In this document: in pieces, positions 1 to 10,026 of the stretch
Layout of the letters: each line of letters begins with the position of its first letter
Position numbering within the stretch: position 1 is the stretch's first letter
DNA from: Suillus spraguei
Taxonomy: Eukaryota > Basidiomycota > Agaricomycetes > Boletales > Suillaceae
Direction: 5' to 3'
Length of the DNA: 29,645 nt
Assembly (NCBI GenBank): GCA_016800925.1
Contig: JABCPU010000704.1
Location: forward strand, 1 to 29,645
Made by a program: the position numbers and the translations under genes
The notes under the pieces: generated by a model
Database searches by the model: none
Seen by the model: the letters and a program-made list of their open reading frames with translations, nothing else
What the model was told of the DNA's origin: nothing

Positions 1-788
1 CCTGAAGTATATTCCCACTGTCTTTTCTCCTTCTGCCGCATCCCATATGGCTTTGAGACAGCATGACAATATGTATGGTCTCATTACGACGATCAATATT
101 ATCACGACGGCTTGCAAACTCTGTCCGTATCTGTACTGACCCTTGTTGCCCCCGTTGTGTGCAGAAGATTCGTACGAAGACTGCTGCTCTATGGAAAGCC
201 AGACCACCGTGCTCTACTTCCAAGGCTTCCACTTCTCAGAACCTTCCTAGTAAGGTAAGTGCTTGCATTGGTTTCCGAACACCCTGTGCTAATGTGTCAT
301 GTAGATTTATTCCCGCTACCATAAGGGAGTGGGTTATATCGTGTTTTACCACTGGGACATCATTCAAATCGATTGTCTTCCTGCGTCTGTTGCTTCTTGT
401 CCTTAAATGGTATTCTTCTCTCGTCTTCCTCGATTGCCCGTTCGCTCAGCCATTTGGGCCCAAGCTCGCGTTCCGCTGAAATCCCCATGGCCTCAGTGAT
501 TTATTGCCGTGCTCTCACTACCGATGTCGAGTTCGAGGTCGCATGAGGTCTCGATGTTATGTTTTGGATGAACTACATTGCTGCGTGACCACCGTTTTGT
601 GGGAAGATGAGACTCCCGTCTCCAATCCTCCATGTCTGGCCTTCAAGGTGGTGATAGTGTTACACTGCCCTCGTTTTCTAGTATCTGCTCATTTCCTTCT
701 GTGTTTTCAGAAACTCCGTGTACAATTTAGTGGTAATGTCAATCACATTGAACTTGCTGCTAATGATGGTGAATTAGAATTATCTTAG
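1..788 (+). pseudogene. decayed spliced coding sequence, unrecognised
   Basis: I do not recognise this gene. Three stretches look like short Agaricomycete introns. Position 255-304 (50 nt) has a GTAAGT donor, a GCTAAT branch-like site and a TAG acceptor. Position 648-710 (63 nt) ends in TTTTCAG, and 385-449 is a weaker third candidate. The segments between them translate into plausible protein (for example VGYIVFYHWDIIQIDC around 325-375), but the frame does not join cleanly. A TAG sits just before the first donor, and TGA codons fall near 554 and 597 in the best downstream frame. This suggests an eroded gene or mobile-element remnant rather than a working gene. The left edge of the window may cut it. 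Confidence 0.3.
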
Positions 789-927
789 TCTTCGTCCCTC
801 GTCGGGGCAATTCTATTGTCTCGTAGACGTTCAGACTCGAACTTTACTGTCCATGTCATCTTTTCGGGCAGTATCAATCAGGGGCCCATAGGTTTTCATC
901 TTAGGATGAGTCGTCAAGCGGGAGTTA

Positions 928-1008
928 AAGACTTTAGCCTGGCTAGTGTGACAGAATCGAAATCTGTTTCTCTTGGACTACGCAGGTTCGAAACCTGCTG
1001 AACTATAG
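928..1008 (+). pseudogene. tRNA-Ser(CGA)-like pseudogene, unit 1
   Basis: The anticodon arm is 951-967 with loop ATCGAAA and anticodon CGA (958-960). The T arm is a perfect 5-bp stem GCAGG/CCTGC around TTCGAAA (982-998). T8 of a terminator follows at 1009-1016. The D arm (935-950) is shortened by about three bases relative to the other units, and the 3' acceptor TGAACTA does not pair with the sequence before the D arm, so it is probably not a functional tRNA. It is the only unit that keeps a serine anticodon. Confidence 0.6.
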
Positions 1009-1074
1009 TTTTTTTTCTATCAGAACGTACTTTGACATTCATTCATGGACGGTTTCTTCAGAAGTTCACCGCAA

Positions 1075-1146
1075 CTGGTCTCAGTCAGGTAGTTGCCACA
1101 ACAGAATCAAAATCTGTTTCTCTTGGTTTGAATCCTGCCGACGACA
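1075..1146 (+). pseudogene. tRNA-Ser-derived pseudogene, unit 2 (anticodon CAA)
   Basis: The anticodon stem ACAGA/TCTGT at 1101-1117 encloses loop ATCAAAA, anticodon CAA. The variable region and the 5' side of the T stem are shortened, giving TTGGTTTGAATCC. The 3' end CCGACGACA and a T7 run (1150-1156) are kept. The acceptor strands do not pair. Confidence 0.6.
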
Positions 1147-1216
1147 AGGTTTTTTTCTATTGAAATACACCTTGACAATTCACTTCATGGATAGCTTCTT
1201 TAGAAGTTCATCGTAA

Positions 1217-1260
1217 CTGGTCTTAGCTAGGCGGTTGCCACAACAGAATCAAAATCTGTA
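1217..1260 (+). pseudogene. tRNA-Ser-derived pseudogene, unit 3 (3' truncated)
   Basis: The D-arm-like part begins at TAGC (1224). The anticodon arm is 1243-1259 with loop ATCAAAA (anticodon CAA, 1250-1252). The variable arm, T arm and terminator are missing. The sequence passes straight into the spacer, a deletion of about 50 bp that also explains the short interval (96 bp) to unit 4. Confidence 0.55.
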
Positions 1261-1312
1261 GAACACACTTTGATGTTCACTCGTTGACGGATTCTTTTAA
1301 AGTTCACCGTAG

Positions 1313-1394
1313 CTGGTGTTAGCCTGGTGGTTGCCACGACAGAATTAAAATCTGTTTCTCTTGGATTGTGCAGGTTCGAAACCTGACGACGACA
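1313..1394 (+). pseudogene. tRNA-Ser-derived pseudogene, unit 4 (anticodon TAA)
   Basis: The anticodon arm 1339-1355 has loop ATTAAAA, anticodon TAA (1346-1348). The T arm GCAGG-TTCGAAA-CCTGA (1370-1386) has a mismatched last pair. The 3' acceptor CGACGAC (1387-1393) and a T6 run (1398-1403) follow. The upstream 7 nt do not form a full acceptor stem. Confidence 0.6.
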
Positions 1395-1460
1395 AGGTTT
1401 TTTCTATCGAAACATACCTTGATATTCACTCGTGATGGTTTCTTTGGCAGTTCATTGTAA

Positions 1461-1541
1461 CTAGCCTTAGCCTGATGGTTATCACAACAGAATCAAAATC
1501 TGTTTCTCTTTCCTGTGTAGGTTCCAAACCTGCTGATGACA
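1461..1541 (+). pseudogene. tRNA-Ser-derived pseudogene, unit 5 (anticodon CAA)
   Basis: The anticodon arm 1487-1503 has loop ATCAAAA, anticodon CAA (1494-1496). The T arm GTAGG-TTCCAAA-CCTGC (1517-1533) has its loop altered from TTCGAAA. A T8 terminator-like run lies at 1546-1553. A sixth relic (spacer plus TTAGCC box A start) ends near 1630. Confidence 0.6.
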
Positions 1542-1658
1542 GCGATTTTTTTTATCGAAACACACTTGACATCCACTCATGGATGGTTTCCTTAGAGGTC
1601 CATCTTAAATGGTCTTAGCCCCTGTGCAAATTGTTGATGCAACATTGATATTTACTCC

Positions 1659-2342
1659 ATGGCGAGTCATCATTCTTGTCTTCGGGTGAGCTGCTCAACA
1701 TATAAGCTTATTCTTTGTTTACTGAAATCCTCTATCTACACGATATTTTAAGTCTCCGAGTCTTTCCGCACTCCACAGGTATATCCATTTCCATCGAACT
1801 CAGCTCAAGAAGACGACTAACGAGGGTATTCAGCTGTCTGCATCTCATCTTCCGCCACATACCCACATAGACCGGTGAGACCTCATTTTCCTAGAATATT
1901 TCGTCCCGCTGGCGTTTCCAATGGCCTTTAATATGCATTGGAACTAGAAACCAGTATGTAAATAAGTATTAAGATATATAGGTAATCCATTCATCGTCAC
2001 GCGGCTGCCTTGAGCACTATCAGGAGAGAGAATTTGTTCCAAATCATTCGCGATACTCCATTCCTGGAATTTTACTGTCATCGCGACATTATTTCGATGT
2101 TCACAGGCGGACTTGTGCAAGTCTTTGATGTCTAAACGTCCAGGTATTCATCTTTCATTGTATTTCTCTTCCAGGTTATCCATTTCCTGATGAACACCGA
2201 CTTTGGAAAATTATTCCGAGTCGAGAACTGTCTATGATAGGTAAAGTTTCTGTGGGGTCCCCTTGACTTCATCTTCACATGTTTTGTGCTGACAGTGCTT
2301 GACACTTGCGGGCATATCTCATATCTCATAGAGAAGGACTAG
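1659..2342 (+). CDS. candidate small spliced gene, unrecognised
   Basis: Nothing here is recognised. Coding-like segments can be joined by short introns. ATG 1659 to 1685 is followed by a possible intron 1686-1752 (GTGAGC donor, TTTACTGA branch, TTTTAAG acceptor). An open segment runs 1753-1874, followed by a GTGAGA donor. A well-formed stretch at about 2014-2130 reads NLFQIIRDTPFLEFYC. A pyrimidine-rich acceptor TTTCTCTTCCAG ends at about 2190. A second intron with donor GTAAAG and acceptor GCTGACAG lies at about 2240-2294, followed by in-frame sequence to a TAG at 2340-2342. The phase of the middle joins is uncertain. It could be a pseudogene. Confidence 0.28.
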
Positions 2343-2694
2343 TGGTTTGAGAGCTGAATGCTGCAGGACTCAAGTGCGTGGAAGAAGGGGCAGTAATGAT
2401 AGACATTACTTGTAGCGTCCCTTCCAAATAAACAGTCGTTGGTTCCAAATTTTGAGAGTAGCGGAGAAGCCAAAGGTGCAAAGAACTTGAATCCAGTCCT
2501 GCAATAAGTCGAACGTACTCCCGTTGTCTCGAGGCACCTTTTCCTTTTCCACGACGCAAAGCATACTCTAAACACCAGAACAATTAACCAAGTCCGAAAG
2601 GGCTGTTCTAAGAGTACACGATAACACAAGAGGAGATATCAAGTATGTCATAAATTTGAACTGGAGACCAGAATGAAAGCATTCCGAGATAGAA
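2343..2694. other. intergenic, no gene supported
   Basis: This stretch lies between the candidate + strand exons and the stop codon of the TPR-CHAT gene. Short open frames on the - strand (to about 96 aa) show no recognised motif. It presumably includes the 3' untranslated region of the TPR-CHAT gene. Confidence 0.5.
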
Positions 2695-5600
2695 CTACAC
2701 ACCGATATGAACAAAAACCATCCTCTGCTCAAGCGGCACTTCCTTCTTCACAGCGTGCGTAGCACGGTTGAGCGCCCAAGCCGCCTTCGTACAGTCCATC
2801 ATACCATCCTTCAAATCTTTGAACATATTCTCATAGAAAGCTTTGACGACGTGTTTTGCAACAGAATCGTCGACCTCCCACAACGTCCCAATGACACTCT
2901 TGAACCCAGAAAACTGGAGACCAGCTGCGAGGTGAATCACTTCGTCGGGAGTCGTCTCATCGCCGACAGCAGTATGACAAGCGGATAAGAACGCGAACTC
3001 GGCGTGCGGAATGTCTCTCTCCATAATATCAAGCAGTGTAAGATGTTCATCTCTCATGACGAAGTGGGAGTTATAAGGCTGCGTACGGTCCTGCTTGCCA
3101 TGACAAGCGAGGTGCACCCAGGTGTTCTGCTCCAAAGCGTTCAGTGCACCTGCTCGAGTGGCTGCATCACCGGAAATAGTGCTGCGGTTGGCAGTTGCCG
3201 GAACGAGCTCATAGACAAGCTCGAGCTCGCTGTCAACAGCCAAGAGGGCCTTTCCTTTCCCTTCACCTGGTTGTCCCTGTCCGATCGCCACGAAGGACGG
3301 AGTTACACGCTTCTTCATCAACTGTCTAGACCTCACCAAAGCTGAAAGTGTCGGCGTGTAAGAGCATACGTAGAGATCTTCAAGGCATGGCTCCTTAGAG
3401 CGATCTGGGTTTGTTTTGAAGGGGTGAGCTGCGTGTAGAGGGATGGACGTGAAAGCTGCGGTCGGACACAGCCAGATTCGAGAGTAGCGCTTTAGTTTGA
3501 GGACGTGCTTGAGTTCGTCGACGATGGGTGACATGATCTGATCCCATATGATTCGCGAGAGTACTATTAGATCCGTCCTCGACTCTGCTGGGTTCATCCG
3601 AGATGCTTCTCGTATTGCCCTGGTGAAGCGATCCTTGAGAGCCTTCAGATCTGCGAGAGTGATAGACAAGGGAACATGATGGGGGTCTCCTGATATCGGG
3701 ACAATGATAGCGCTGCACGAGTATTGACTCGCAATGAGGATGATCACTGGGCCATGGCGTGCTGCCGCCTGCAGGTCTTCGTACAAAGGTGGAAGCAGGA
3801 ACCGCGAGAACGCCCGAATATCACGTATCTGAGTTACCACAGCTTCCCATTGCCTTGTAAGTCTCCTATACTCCAATGCCGCCAGATCAGCAGCAGCTCT
3901 GTCGGTGATAGTTGCAGAACTCTGGGCGGCATTAGAGACGAGTTTGCTCAGCTCCAAATAATCATGGGCCAGTGTTGGATTTACTGACTCGAGGTCTTCA
4001 ACTGGAGTCTTGAGTCGAGATGCCAGAGACCATTGCTGGCCACGACCCTGCTCCACAAATTCAACTGCTTGTGAGAGATTGTCACTACGTATGGCGCATG
4101 AGGCTGCATCCACAGGCAATCTTGAGATATCACGAAATGCCGCAGCAGCTTCGCGTCGCGAAGTTGGCGATGATCGTGTTGCTAAATGAGCATCCAGAAG
4201 CTCGAAAAATATTGAGTAGGCCTCCAGTGCGGATTCATGGTCATACTCCTCTGCTGCATCGGTCCAATTATATGCCTGAATGATGCGTGATGGAAAGCCT
4301 TGAGTGGGGTGCCGCGATGCCAGTCTGAAGTTATCTATACTGAGTGATAAATCAGCAGGCTCGTGTAGAGTCCGGTAACGAGACAGATAGGCCACATTCA
4401 GCCAGATGTAACTGAAATGCCTGCTTGGATGCAGTGAAGACAGAGCTGCTAATGATTCTTGGCAAAGAGTGATGGCCTCCTCGACATCTTCATTCTCCTG
4501 AGTGTGCGTGAAACGAGAGCAGAGTGCCGAGCTCAAATTGTGAAGAGTTTTATGGCGCTCTGGATCATCAAGCCGCATTAACCGAAGGGATTCGCGATAG
4601 CAATCAATGGCCTCATTAATATCCCCACTCACATCTGATCGGTCATATCTGTTTTTTAGCGCGAGGGCAAGGGTGTTAAGCGTCACGTCACGATAAGGAT
4701 GCTCAGGTGGGCGCAACGTCAGTGCCTCGCGAAGGATGCTGACAGCTTGAGTGATATAATCAACATCGATGTGTTTCTTGAAACAGGTGACGAGAATGCC
4801 CCCTAGGTTGTGCAATAAGGTATCACGACCTTCATGCCCGACAGGGCACAGGCACAGCGCTTCCTCATACAAAGAGATGGCCTCATCAAGGTCATCGGGT
4901 CTGCCATGATGATTGAAGCGGAACACGAGTGAGAGGGCCAAGTTGCTCAGATAGTAATCACGGTCATCATGTCCCTCAGGGCACAGAGACATGGCTGCAC
5001 GACGGAGTTGTATGCTCGTGTCAATATCATCAATGTTACCATGCTGTCCAAAGCGTAAGCTGAGAGCCCATGAAAGTTTGTCAAGCGCTCTTGGACGGAG
5101 TTGATGGCCTAGAGGACAGAGCTCGAGGACGACTCTTCGGAGGTGGATACCTTCATCGAATGCATCGATTGGAAGATCGTTGCATCTGCGGATCACACAA
5201 TCGACACCATTTGCTCCTGCTGCCATGCTATGAAGGTAGGTGCCCTCTGGACGGAGTAGTTCGTGATAGAGTTGGGTAATTTCGCGGATGTCGCTAGCGG
5301 TACCTTTCCTGCGGTGGCGCCAAGTCAGGGCATTGGCGAGATTATCTAGAGATAAGGCATGATCGGGATGGCACTGCGGACGCAATGCAAAGGCGTCGCG
5401 GAAGAGGGAAATAGCGGTATCAATGTCTTGGAGATGGTTGTTGATGTAGCCTATAAGGCGGGCCCACGCGAGGTTGGTGAGAGCTGTTGCACGGTCTAGA
5501 TGTCCGACCCGACACTGGTCCAGAACCAACTGAAAACGTTGCATAGCGTGCTTCAGCTGAGAGACTGTCATACTCGTCATATATTTTGCAAGATGTGCAT

Positions 5601-6285
5601 GGCCCGCATCTGTATCTCGAGCAATCTTGTGTTCTACGAGAGACTGCAGTCGGTATTCTGTCAGCAAAAGCTAACAGGACAGAAATCAGCGTCACTCACA
5701 CCAGACAGTGCGTCGTTCTGATTGTCGCAAGCGTTTACAACAGTGATCTTTAGTGTGAGGGAAGGGTGGATGCCCCATACAGGTGGGAAGTATAGATCTA
5801 TGAGATGTTAGTATATGTGCACGAATGAGGAGTAAGTCTACTCGCTGAATGGCTCATCTCCATAATCAAGTAGCTTACCCCATGATACTTGAAGTTTGCC
5901 GATGATCTCTCCACTGCCTAGCCTTCGACCAAGCTCATAGGATGCCCTGATCTCTAGTGATAACGCAGATGAGGCGTGCGATGATCTATGAACCAAAGAT
6001 TAGTTCTCGCGTCGAGTCAGAAAGTCTCTTTGGATTTTACAGGGTCACAGTATCTCCCCACACTACGGATTCTTCGAATGACGGGACTTTGACAGACGAT
6101 TTCCAGCGTCGCCAGGAGTCGACATTGATGGACACGCAAATGCCAGCGGGAGTGCGCCATGAGGGGACTTTGAGATTTTGACCGCTGATGACTGTAGAAC
6201 GAGTTCATGAAAGAGATAGGAAGGTAAGATCACGGGGGGACTCACATTCAAGTCTAATATATCGGCGTCTTGAGTGACCAGGCAT
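2695..6285 (-). CDS. TPR-CHAT domain protein (five exons, C2-like N terminus)
   Basis: My splicing is complement of 2695-5657, 5702-5797, 5846-5985, 6041-6191 and 6246-6285. This gives 1129 codons plus stop with every junction in phase. The introns are 44, 48, 55 and 54 nt. Residues about 10-140 resemble the C2-like sandwich seen before the repeats in related fungal proteins (DSWRRWKSSVK, VVWGDTVTL, LSLEIRASYELGR). Residues about 170-640 are tetratricopeptide-type repeats with the phrase P-x-GH-x-DR...LxNLAxAL. The CHAT domain (caspase HetF associated with TPRs) spans about 775-1125, with the expected His in HLACHG (about 995) and Cys in LSACHTA (about 1036), so a cysteine-protease fold with its dyad intact. 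The substrate is unknown; roles in self-recognition or cell death are only suggested for the family. I start at ATG 6285 because MPGHSRRR leads straight into the domain. An in-frame upstream extension is possible. Intron 3 uses a GC donor. Confidence 0.88.
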
Positions 6286-7758
6286 AATGCTGGAATGAGT
6301 AAAATGATGAGGATCGAAGACGGGCCGACTTAGTGGCAGATGGAATGAATAGGAGGGGTACTCTAAGGGATATTGGGACTGTGGATGGAGTTCGGCTGAG
6401 AGAAAGGTTGAGGGTTCGGGCCGCCGTGCTGCACGCATATTTCCACGTTGTCATCGAAGGGCTGTTCATGATATTTTAAGAACCAAGCGCTCTAAATTAG
6501 TGGAAGAATCTGCGCTCGAGTAGACAAAGTCATTCAGCTAAGATTGCGCAGTAAGGTCGAAGGGGACATATGTTGCGAGTATGTGTCAATTGCAGTTCCT
6601 GGTCGAGTTGTACCACTCAGTTAGCACACAAAGGAGAAATGTAGCATGGGGTGTATTTCCGACTACAAGTCGAATTCTATAGGACTGGTCTGTCAGTGCC
6701 AGTACCAGGCACGGATTGCGCAATGCGAGAACATAAGATAGAAATTCAGAAGGTTCAGACTTCGGCCTGATGACTCATCAACTTAGAAAGTCATGATATC
6801 TCCGATCGACTGAAGAGCGTGAAAGACCTCGAGGTCGCGAGTCCTTCATCATCCCGCAGGCATCTGCTTGGTCACAGTTTAGTCGAATGGTACCATCTAA
6901 GTTTCGATCTATAGTATGGGTTAATGATGCGAATCCTCCGCATAGTACGTCCACATTTCTCGTGGTTCATATTGAGCTTCATTATTAAAATTAATAACTG
7001 AGCTACCAACAACATCTTGATTCGGAAGAGAAAGAGACCGACAAGCACACGATTCACCTTTCATCGTATTTAAGTCCTCCCATGTTGAAATGACCTTCGA
7101 CTAGTTTCGTGTTTTGAATTGAACGGTTTGCTTCAGACACCAGAAAATCAAATCTACTTCACGTCGGTGCCAGTGTGTGAGAATTCCAATTCCTCAGGCT
7201 AGGGCCAATTTCTGCAACTTGCGGCTGGAATGGCTAGCATACGTACGTGCCCTTGCGCTCCATGTATCTCCTTAGCGAATCTCACAATATGCAGGTCACA
7301 CTAACTGCTTCGAATCTATCCGTCCGGAATACCGACAGCCATTCCTGCACGCTCACCAACCACAATGTGCGCCAGAAAGCCTGGCTGCAACGATGGCCCA
7401 TCAGTGAATGCGTCCATCGCAGAGATAAATCACAACTTCATTATAACGTTAACGGGAGGTGGGCTTGACGAGGAGGTACCGGGAGATTTCTGAACCAATC
7501 ACAAGTAGGTATTAAATTATGAGTGTCTCACTATAGGGAATGTATATTCAATGTCACCATGTACCAAGTGCACGTCTCATTGGCAGATTGGTATTAATGT
7601 CGAAGCGGATAGTGTGCAGATGGGCAATTATTAACTGTAAGCTCCCACCTGGGATTAATGAAACTACCGACTTCAACAGTTTTTACAACAGGATATCATG
7701 AAAGAGGATCGCAGATCAGTAGCTTGTAAATATGTACCAGATGACAGCAATATGACGC
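6286..7758. other. intergenic region upstream of TPR-CHAT gene
   Basis: I see no supportable gene. It holds the 5' flank of the TPR-CHAT gene and about 1.1 kb of AT-richer sequence with only short open frames (61-77 aa) that lack motifs. A CCAAT-like ACCAATCAC lies near 7494, and TATTTAAG near 7069. No insertion boundary or target duplication was found. Confidence 0.4.
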
Positions 7759-8168
7759 AGAACTACACACCAATATGAATAAAAACCATCCTCTGCTCAA
7801 GCGGCACTTCCTTCTTCACAGCGTGCGTAGCACGGTTGAGCGCCCAGGCCGCCTTCGTACAGTCCATCACACCATCCTTCAAATCTTTAAACATATTCTC
7901 ATAGAAAGTTTTGACGACGTGTTTTGCAACAGAATCGTCGACCTCCCACAACATCCCAATGACACTCTTAAACCCCGAAAACTGGAGACCAGCTGTGAGG
8001 TGAATAACTTTGTCGGGAGTCTCCTCATCGCCGACGGCAGTATGACAAGTGGATAAGAACGCGAACTCGGTGTGCGGAATGTCTCTCTCCATGATATCGA
8101 GCAGCGTAAGATGTTCGTCTCTCATGACGAAGTGCGAGTTATAAGGCTGCATACGGTCCTGCTTGCCA
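7759..8168 (-). pseudogene. duplicated 3' fragment of the TPR-CHAT gene
   Basis: This matches 2691-3100 without gaps at a constant offset of 5068 bp, with about two dozen substitutions by eye. It encodes only the last ~135 residues of the CHAT domain, down to the same TAG (7763-7765). The catalytic Cys context is kept as LSTCHTAV, but the half carrying the His (HLACHG) lies beyond the breakpoint at 8168, so it cannot be an active protease. An ATG at 8152 is only a Met replacing Thr. There is no start or promoter of its own. It is either a segmental duplicate or the remains of a second family member. Confidence 0.85.
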
Positions 8169-8340
8169 GCGGTAATGGTGAATGAGTGAAATCAATTAAT
8201 GAGCAGTAAGGAACTTTAAAGACTAAGTCCACTACTGGGTAGATCCAGAGCTAGACACTAATCCTGACCTATAGTACAGTGAAAATAAGGTACAAATCAG
8301 GTACTGTATTGTGCGGGGTACGCGGTGCTTATATCCTAAA

Positions 8341-8735
8341 TTGTATGTACTCAGAATGCTTTAGGCGAGATCAGTAGCACTCGAGTGCAGTAACTGCCAT
8401 ATGTAAATGTAGCGTGAGGCAGCTGCGGCACAAGGCAACATGTAATAAGACTTGCCATGGAATCAGTGATAACAAACATAAAACAAACTATGCACCAAAT
8501 GGAGCTATGCAGACGCGGCAAGGACATGGAAGGACATCGGTACGTGGAACGTGGTGTGGCAGTCGGTACAGTGTGTGGTAAGTGTGGGATACCACTGGCA
8601 ATGCTAAAGGGGTAAGACGGCCATGGACAAGTGGTAGCTCCTATAGATGTGAGAGGAGTGCTACAAGGTAGGGTTTCGAGGCCAGTGCCAATATGTTCAT
8701 TACAGTGCCATGAGGTGATATGAGAAAGTGCGAAT
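8341..8735 (-). repeat. left arm of inverted repeat X
   Basis: Read on the - strand, this segment matches the + strand at about 8905-9121 and continues at 9904-10026, at roughly 85% identity and mostly with transitions. Shared words include CTTGTCCATGGCC, CCACGTTCCACGTACC and TTATTACATGTTGCC. The outer limit is not defined: the right arm is interrupted at 10027, and the left arm may extend toward 8169. An open frame of 131 codons inside has no recognised motif, and the matching right arm is not open in the same way, so I do not call it a gene. Confidence 0.7.
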
Positions 8736-8904
8736 TGGATCTGCACAATTCAATTCCAGCTTCACAGTTAGAGGCAACTTAGTATTGTGATGACTTACCT
8801 GGCAAGCTGCATACACAATTGCGCGAGGAGTCACCTTCCTCATACCTATAAAAGAGGCAACACATGTCTTGACTTTGGCTTGATCTGAGCGTCTCTGTGT
8901 GCAT
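8736..8904. other. spacer between the arms of inverted repeat X
   Basis: About 170 bp separates the two divergent arms. It contains TATAAAAG at 8847-8854, pointing toward the right arm. This could be a core promoter, but no downstream gene is visible. Confidence 0.35.
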
Positions 8905-10026
8905 TGGTTGTTCTCAATGACATCGGTGTAACAAACATATTGGTGCTGGGCTTAAAACCCCATCTTTTGACACTCGTCTCATGTCTACAGGAGTTACCAC
9001 TTGTCCATGGCCATCTTACCCCTTTAGCAGTACCGGCAGCATCTCACGCTTACCGCACACCATACCGACTGCTGCACCACGTTCCACGTACCAATGTCCT
9101 CCCATGTCCTTGCCGCGTCCGTGTCATATACCATACTTCTGATTCCAGATCCAACCATATCCGCTCAGATCTGATCAATTCTATTTCCATCCGGTCCACA
9201 GATCCTGTCCGGATCGCCCATCCAAATGTGCCCACTTCTCGCACTCTAACTCCCTTGTGTATATCTGTGTCTATCTCCTTTCATCATTCCTCCTGTTTCC
9301 GGTATTCCGGCTGTGTATACTTCCATCCTTTGTCACTGATCCATTACCTGTGTTTCATTTCCGATTTGTGCTTACTGATCTGCTGCGCATTAACTAATAG
9401 ACTTCCATTACACTTCGTACATAGCCCTTGGTCCCAGACTTGTTGATTATCCATATTAGATACTTACAGTATATAAACCTCTTGTAGATCTCCGTAGAAC
9501 CTTAGTTCAAATATCATCTTAGATTCTGCTCATTCTGCTTCCTTCGGACTTGAGTCGCTTTCTGCTCTAGTCATCTTCCGAGACTTGGGATTGATTCCTT
9601 TAAGTCTATATCTCCGACTCTATCTTTGGATAGTCTACCTCTGTTAGTTTCTAGTTAGGAACTCGTTCCGAAGCTAGCCTCAATCCTCATTCCATACCTA
9701 TGCTCCGGATAACCTTCAGACGTTCAGATCCGCCACACAACTCCTTCCAGATCTTCAGACATATACCTACTCCCTGAAATAAGGGGCATTACTCGGGAAA
9801 GGGGCACAGTGCACGAACTGAGGCCAAAGCCCTTCGGATCTTTCCTAATGCAATCAAGGTAGTGAGAGGACTCAAAGGATTTGAGTACGGTCTTAACAGT
9901 CCGCATAGCTCCATTTGGTGCATCATTTGTTTTATGTTCGTTATCACTGATTCCATAGCAAGTCTTATTACATGTTGCCTCGTGCTATGTTTACATACAG
10001 CAGTTACTACACTAGAGCGCTACTGA
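8905..10026 (+). repeat. right arm of inverted repeat X, interrupted
   Basis: This is the counterpart of the left arm. The first part is 8905-9121 and the second is 9904-10026; between them is a solo LTR with a 5-bp target duplication. Homology stops exactly at 10026, after GCTACTGA, where the TGTCGC end of element H begins. The left arm continues with TCTCGCC at this point, so it preserves the empty site. The apparent 180-codon open frame at 8904-9446 crosses the LTR junction and is chimeric. Confidence 0.7.
9122..9898 (+). mobile_element. solo LTR, 777 bp, unclassified family
   Basis: It starts TGTCATATACC and ends CTTAACA, with TGT/ACA termini. The flanking target duplication is GTCCG (9117-9121 and 9899-9903). 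The paralogous left arm of X has the uninterrupted site GCCGCGTCTGCATAGC, which confirms the boundaries. A TATATAAA box lies at 9470-9477. No coding capacity or second LTR was found, so this is the product of LTR-LTR recombination. Orientation is taken from the TATA box. The superfamily cannot be told from the LTR alone. Confidence 0.75.

Larger units (their letters stand above)
928..1630 (+). repeat. tandem array of about 148-bp tRNA-Ser-derived units
   Basis: Five recognisable units plus a sixth relic repeat head to tail. Each has a D-arm/box A-like part, an anticodon stem ACAGA/TCTGT closing a 7-nt loop, a type II (long) variable region, a T arm around TTCGAAA, and usually a run of six to eight T. 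The spacer between units is also conserved (TTGA, TTCACTC, ATGG, AAGTTCA words). Anticodon positions are 958, 1108, 1250, 1346 and 1494, so the period is 142-150 bp, except where unit 3 has lost its 3' half. The sequence is closest to what I know of fungal tRNA-Ser(CGA), with an ending of the type CGACGAC. Confidence 0.75.

Noticed and set aside
1101..1117. Functional tRNA-Leu(CAA) gene
   Set aside because: The body, variable arm and 3' acceptor resemble tRNA-Ser, and the acceptor and T stems are not complete; treated as a tRNA-Ser-derived pseudogene.
928..1630. CRISPR array
   Set aside because: The repeated units are about 148 bp, mutually diverged and tRNA-like, with conserved spacers, in a fungal genome.
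2326..2629. Two overlapping - strand ORFs of 85 and 96 codons
   Set aside because: They share no motif, overlap each other in different frames and lie in the 3' flank of the TPR-CHAT gene.
6872..7468. Short ORFs at 6872-7057 and 7247-7468
   Set aside because: They are 61 and 73 codons, without motifs, splice structure or neighbours to support them.
8904..9446. 180-codon + strand open frame
   Set aside because: It begins in repeat X and crosses the boundary of the 777-bp solo LTR at 9122, so it is chimeric and has no protein motif.
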